NCBI GenBank assembly: GCA_008933525.1
Contig: WBUV01000119.1
Span: 1 to 8,339 of the forward strand
DNA: 8,339 nt
Source of the DNA: Bacteroidales bacterium
Lineage (GTDB): Bacteria; Bacteroidota; Bacteroidia; Bacteroidales; Tenuifilaceae
Direction of reading: 5' to 3'
Of the stretch, positions 6,461 to 8,339 are shown in pieces. The notes beneath the pieces were generated by a model that was not told the DNA's origin, searched no databases, and saw nothing but the letters and a program-made list of their open reading frames with translations. How positions within the stretch are numbered: the stretch's first letter is position 1; each line of letters opens with the position of its first letter. The position numbers were made by a program, and so were the translations under genes.

Positions 6461-7504
6461 ATGTATAAATTAATTCTACACAAATCTTTGATTGCGTTGT
6501 GCTTATTCTTTATAATAGGCGTTGTTAATGCGCAGGAAAAGAAACAATACAAAGTGAGCAGTATTGGTTTCTATAATCTTGAGAATCTTTTTGATACCAT
6601 TCCTGGTCCAAACGATACTGAGTTTACGCCTGAAGGCGCGAATAAGTTCACCTCGGAACGCTACTGGCATAAGCAGAACAATATGGCCGAGGTTATCTCT
6701 CAAATTGGCTCGGAAATGTTTCCTGGAGGACCTGCAATTCTTGGTGTTTGCGAAATAGAGAATAGGTCTGTTCTGGAGGATCTCATTGTGAATCCTAAGT
6801 TAAAAGCTTCGAACTATGCCATTGTTCATTACGATTCACCTGACAGGAGAGGGGTGGATGTTGGTTTGATATACAGACCAGAATTTTTCAAGGTTATTTC
6901 GTCGCGCTCCGTATTTTTAAGCATGCCGGAAAATCCTTTTTTTAGAACCCGCGATCAACTTGTAGTTAGTGGTTTGCTGGATGGTGAGATGATTCACGTG
7001 ATTGTTAATCACTGGCCTTCGCGTAGTGGTGGTGAAAAACGTAGTATGCCATCGAGAATGGCTGCAGCCAAACTTACCAAATCTATTGTCGATTCCCTTC
7101 AGAGGGTCGATCCTGCAGCTAAAATAGTAATCATGGGTGACCTGAATGATGATCCTGATAGCAAGAGTATTGTTAAGGGCTTGGGAGCTAAAAACGAATC
7201 TAGAAGTTTGAAATCGGGAGAGCTTTTCAACGCAATGGCTCCACTTTATAGGGATGGCATTGGAACTTTAGCCTACCGGGATTCTTGGAATCTTTTTGAT
7301 AACATAATAATCACTCAGTCGCTTATCAACGAAAATAAGTCGAGTTGGGTTTTCTTCAAGGCTAAGGTTTTTAATAAACCTTTTTTACAGCAAAGTAGTG
7401 GTCAGTTTGCGGGATACCCTTTCCGTACCTACGTTGGAAATACTTTTACTGGCGGTTACTCAGATCACTTTCCGGTGTACATATTTTTAATTAAGGAGAA
7501 ATAG
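6461..7504 (+). CDS. Secreted endonuclease/exonuclease/phosphatase (EEP) family protein
   Basis: A 347-aa predicted secreted metal-dependent phosphoesterase. Residues 1-24 are a signal peptide (hydrophobic core to VVNA-Q) with no lipobox. The EEP fold covers about residues 31-344 and has the expected catalytic set: Asn39 in FYNLENLFD, Glu98/Glu100 in CEIENR, RRGVDVGLIYR at 129-139, His184 in VNHWPSRSGG, Asp227 and Asn229 in GDLNDDP, and Asp335-His336 in YSDHFPV. In this fold these residues bind Mg2+ and activate water for phosphodiester or phosphomonoester hydrolysis. The NLENLFD and VGLIYR style resembles extracellular nuclease-type members more than intracellular ExoA/APE enzymes, but the substrate is not determined. 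It is transcribed divergently from the TonB receptor/DUF5689 operon from a shared 165-bp spacer, which suggests a joint function. It has a standalone catalytic domain with no visible DNA-binding extension. The start is the ATG directly before the signal peptide. Confidence 0.92.
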   Translation: MYKLILHKSLIALCLFFIIGVVNAQEKKQYKVSSIGFYNLENLFDTIPGPNDTEFTPEGANKFTSERYWHKQNNMAEVISQIGSEMFPGGPAILGVCEIENRSVLEDLIVNPKLKASNYAIVHYDSPDRRGVDVGLIYRPEFFKVISSRSVFLSMPENPFFRTRDQLVVSGLLDGEMIHVIVNHWPSRSGGEKRSMPSRMAAAKLTKSIVDSLQRVDPAAKIVIMGDLNDDPDSKSIVKGLGAKNESRSLKSGELFNAMAPLYRDGIGTLAYRDSWNLFDNIIITQSLINENKSSWVFFKAKVFNKPFLQQSSGQFAGYPFRTYVGNTFTGGYSDHFPVYIFLIKEK

Positions 7505-7520
7505 ACATTTTATTGAATAA

Positions 7521-7556
7521 AAAAGGGCCGCACAATTTTATTGTAGCGACCCTTTT
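7521..7556. terminator. Bidirectional hairpin terminator between convergent genes
   Basis: The arms at 7521-7536 (AAAAGGGCCGCACAAT) and 7540-7556 pair around a TTT loop, with one C-A mismatch and one bulged A. Read on plus, it starts 16 nt after the EEP stop codon and ends in TTTTCATTTT. Read on minus, it lies just beyond the kdsB stop codon and ends in six U. It can therefore serve both convergent genes. Confidence 0.85.
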
Positions 7557-7578
7557 CATTTTCTGCAGATATATCTAG

Positions 7579-8339
7579 TTAATCTTTTTCTCGCTCGTTT
7601 AGCACACTATTCCCGTATTCTTTTACCCGCTCCAAATCGTCAGGGGTGTCAACGGCTAAGGTTTCCAAATTGGTTTCAACTACTTTTATTCTGTATCCAT
7701 TTTCTATCCATCTTAATTGCTCTAACGATTCTGCAATTTCCAATGATGATTGTGGAAGTAATGTAATCTCTTTTAAAACTGAAGCCCGGTAGGCATAAAG
7801 GCCAATATGCTTAAAGTATTTCCTAAAGTATTTCCAATCCTCCTTTTCTTTCCCCCTCACAAATGGAATAGCATTTCTGCTAAAATATATGGCTTCGCTT
7901 TTGCTATTTATAATAACTTTTGGTGAGTTTGGGTTGAAGATGTCTTCGTTTGGTCCAAATGTTTTAACAAGAGTTGCTATTTGAACACTATCATCGGAGA
8001 AACATCCTGCAACTTTTTGTAGCTGCTGAGCCTGAATAAACGGTTCATCGCCCTGAATATTTACAACAACATCAAATTTAATTGAAGTTGATTCCTGGAT
8101 TTTATCTAGTGCTTCGGAACATCTATCAGTCCCACTTTGATGACTTTCCGAAGTCATTACTACTTTGCCGCCAAATTTCTTAACAGCATCAGCTATCCTT
8201 ATGTCGTCGGTTGCAACGTATGTATGTTCGAATACTTCCGATGCACGCTGGAAAACCCATTGAATCATTGGTTTGCCGGCTATCAAGGCTAGTGGTTTCC
8301 CTGGGAAACGGGTTGATGCATAACGGGCAGGTATTATTC
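7579..8339 (-). CDS. kdsB: 3-deoxy-manno-octulosonate cytidylyltransferase (CMP-Kdo synthetase), 5' end outside the window
   Basis: KdsB activates Kdo with CTP to give CMP-Kdo, the donor for the lipid A inner core in LPS synthesis, in the cytoplasm. 252 codons are visible, and the frame stays open to the right edge starting with IIPARYASTRFPGKPLA. Compared with E. coli KdsB (about 248 aa), only a few N-terminal residues seem to be missing. Family signatures include IIPARYASTRFPGKP (nucleotide binding), VATDD, HQSGTDRCSEAL, VNIQGDEPFI (metal/nucleotide site), NPNSPKVI, YFSRNAIPF, HIGLYAYR, LEIAESLEQLRW and AVDTPDDLERV. An internal TTG at 8286 is not a real start, because the conserved N-terminal motif lies upstream of it. 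The gene converges on the EEP gene with a shared terminator and probably belongs to a separate housekeeping unit. Confidence 0.95.
   Translation of the reverse strand, partial: IIPARYASTRFPGKPLALIAGKPMIQWVFQRASEVFEHTYVATDDIRIADAVKKFGGKVVMTSESHQSGTDRCSEALDKIQESTSIKFDVVVNIQGDEPFIQAQQLQKVAGCFSDDSVQIATLVKTFGPNEDIFNPNSPKVIINSKSEAIYFSRNAIPFVRGKEKEDWKYFRKYFKHIGLYAYRASVLKEITLLPQSSLEIAESLEQLRWIENGYRIKVVETNLETLAVDTPDDLERVKEYGNSVLNEREKD

Noticed and set aside
8284..8286. Internal TTG as the start of kdsB
   Set aside because: The frame continues upstream through the conserved nucleotide-binding motif IIPARYASTRFPGKP to the window edge, so the true start lies outside.

Overview
The window looks like the chromosome of an AT-rich member of the Bacteroidota, probably near Bacteroidales/Marinilabiliales; the family cannot be fixed from the sequence. 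Supporting signs are DUF5689 lipoproteins (a family typical of this phylum), a TonB-dependent receptor with an N-terminal carboxypeptidase-regulatory-like domain, exact TAnnTTTG -7 promoter boxes, A-rich leaders mostly lacking Shine-Dalgarno sequences, and an LPS gene (kdsB).

Layout. Positions 1-161 (minus) hold the first 53 codons of a secreted family C69 dipeptidase. A 285-bp AT-rich spacer follows, containing the terminator of the next unit. From 6295 down to 447 (minus) runs a compact three-gene unit: a 902-aa TonB-dependent outer-membrane receptor, a 288-aa lipoprotein with one DUF5689 module, and a 743-aa lipoprotein with three tandem DUF5689 modules. The gaps are only 23 and 18 nt. Divergently, 6461-7504 (plus) encodes a 347-aa secreted endonuclease/exonuclease/phosphatase (EEP) protein. 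The 165-bp divergent spacer has a Bacteroidota-type -7 box for each direction and helically phased A/T-tracts between them. The EEP gene converges on kdsB (7579 to beyond 8339, minus, N-terminus cut off), with a bidirectional hairpin terminator between.

How the genes may work together (inference). A secreted phosphoesterase/nuclease, two surface lipoproteins with four OB-fold-like DUF5689 modules in total, and a TonB-dependent transporter without any SusD form a plausible capture, cleave and import system. Nucleic acid or another phosphodiester substrate is the best guess, because OB-like domains and EEP catalytic domains occur together in known extracellular nucleases. The DUF5689 lipoproteins occupy the place where a SusD lid would normally be encoded. 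Substrate and topology are not shown by the sequence. The C69 peptidase and kdsB flanks look unrelated.
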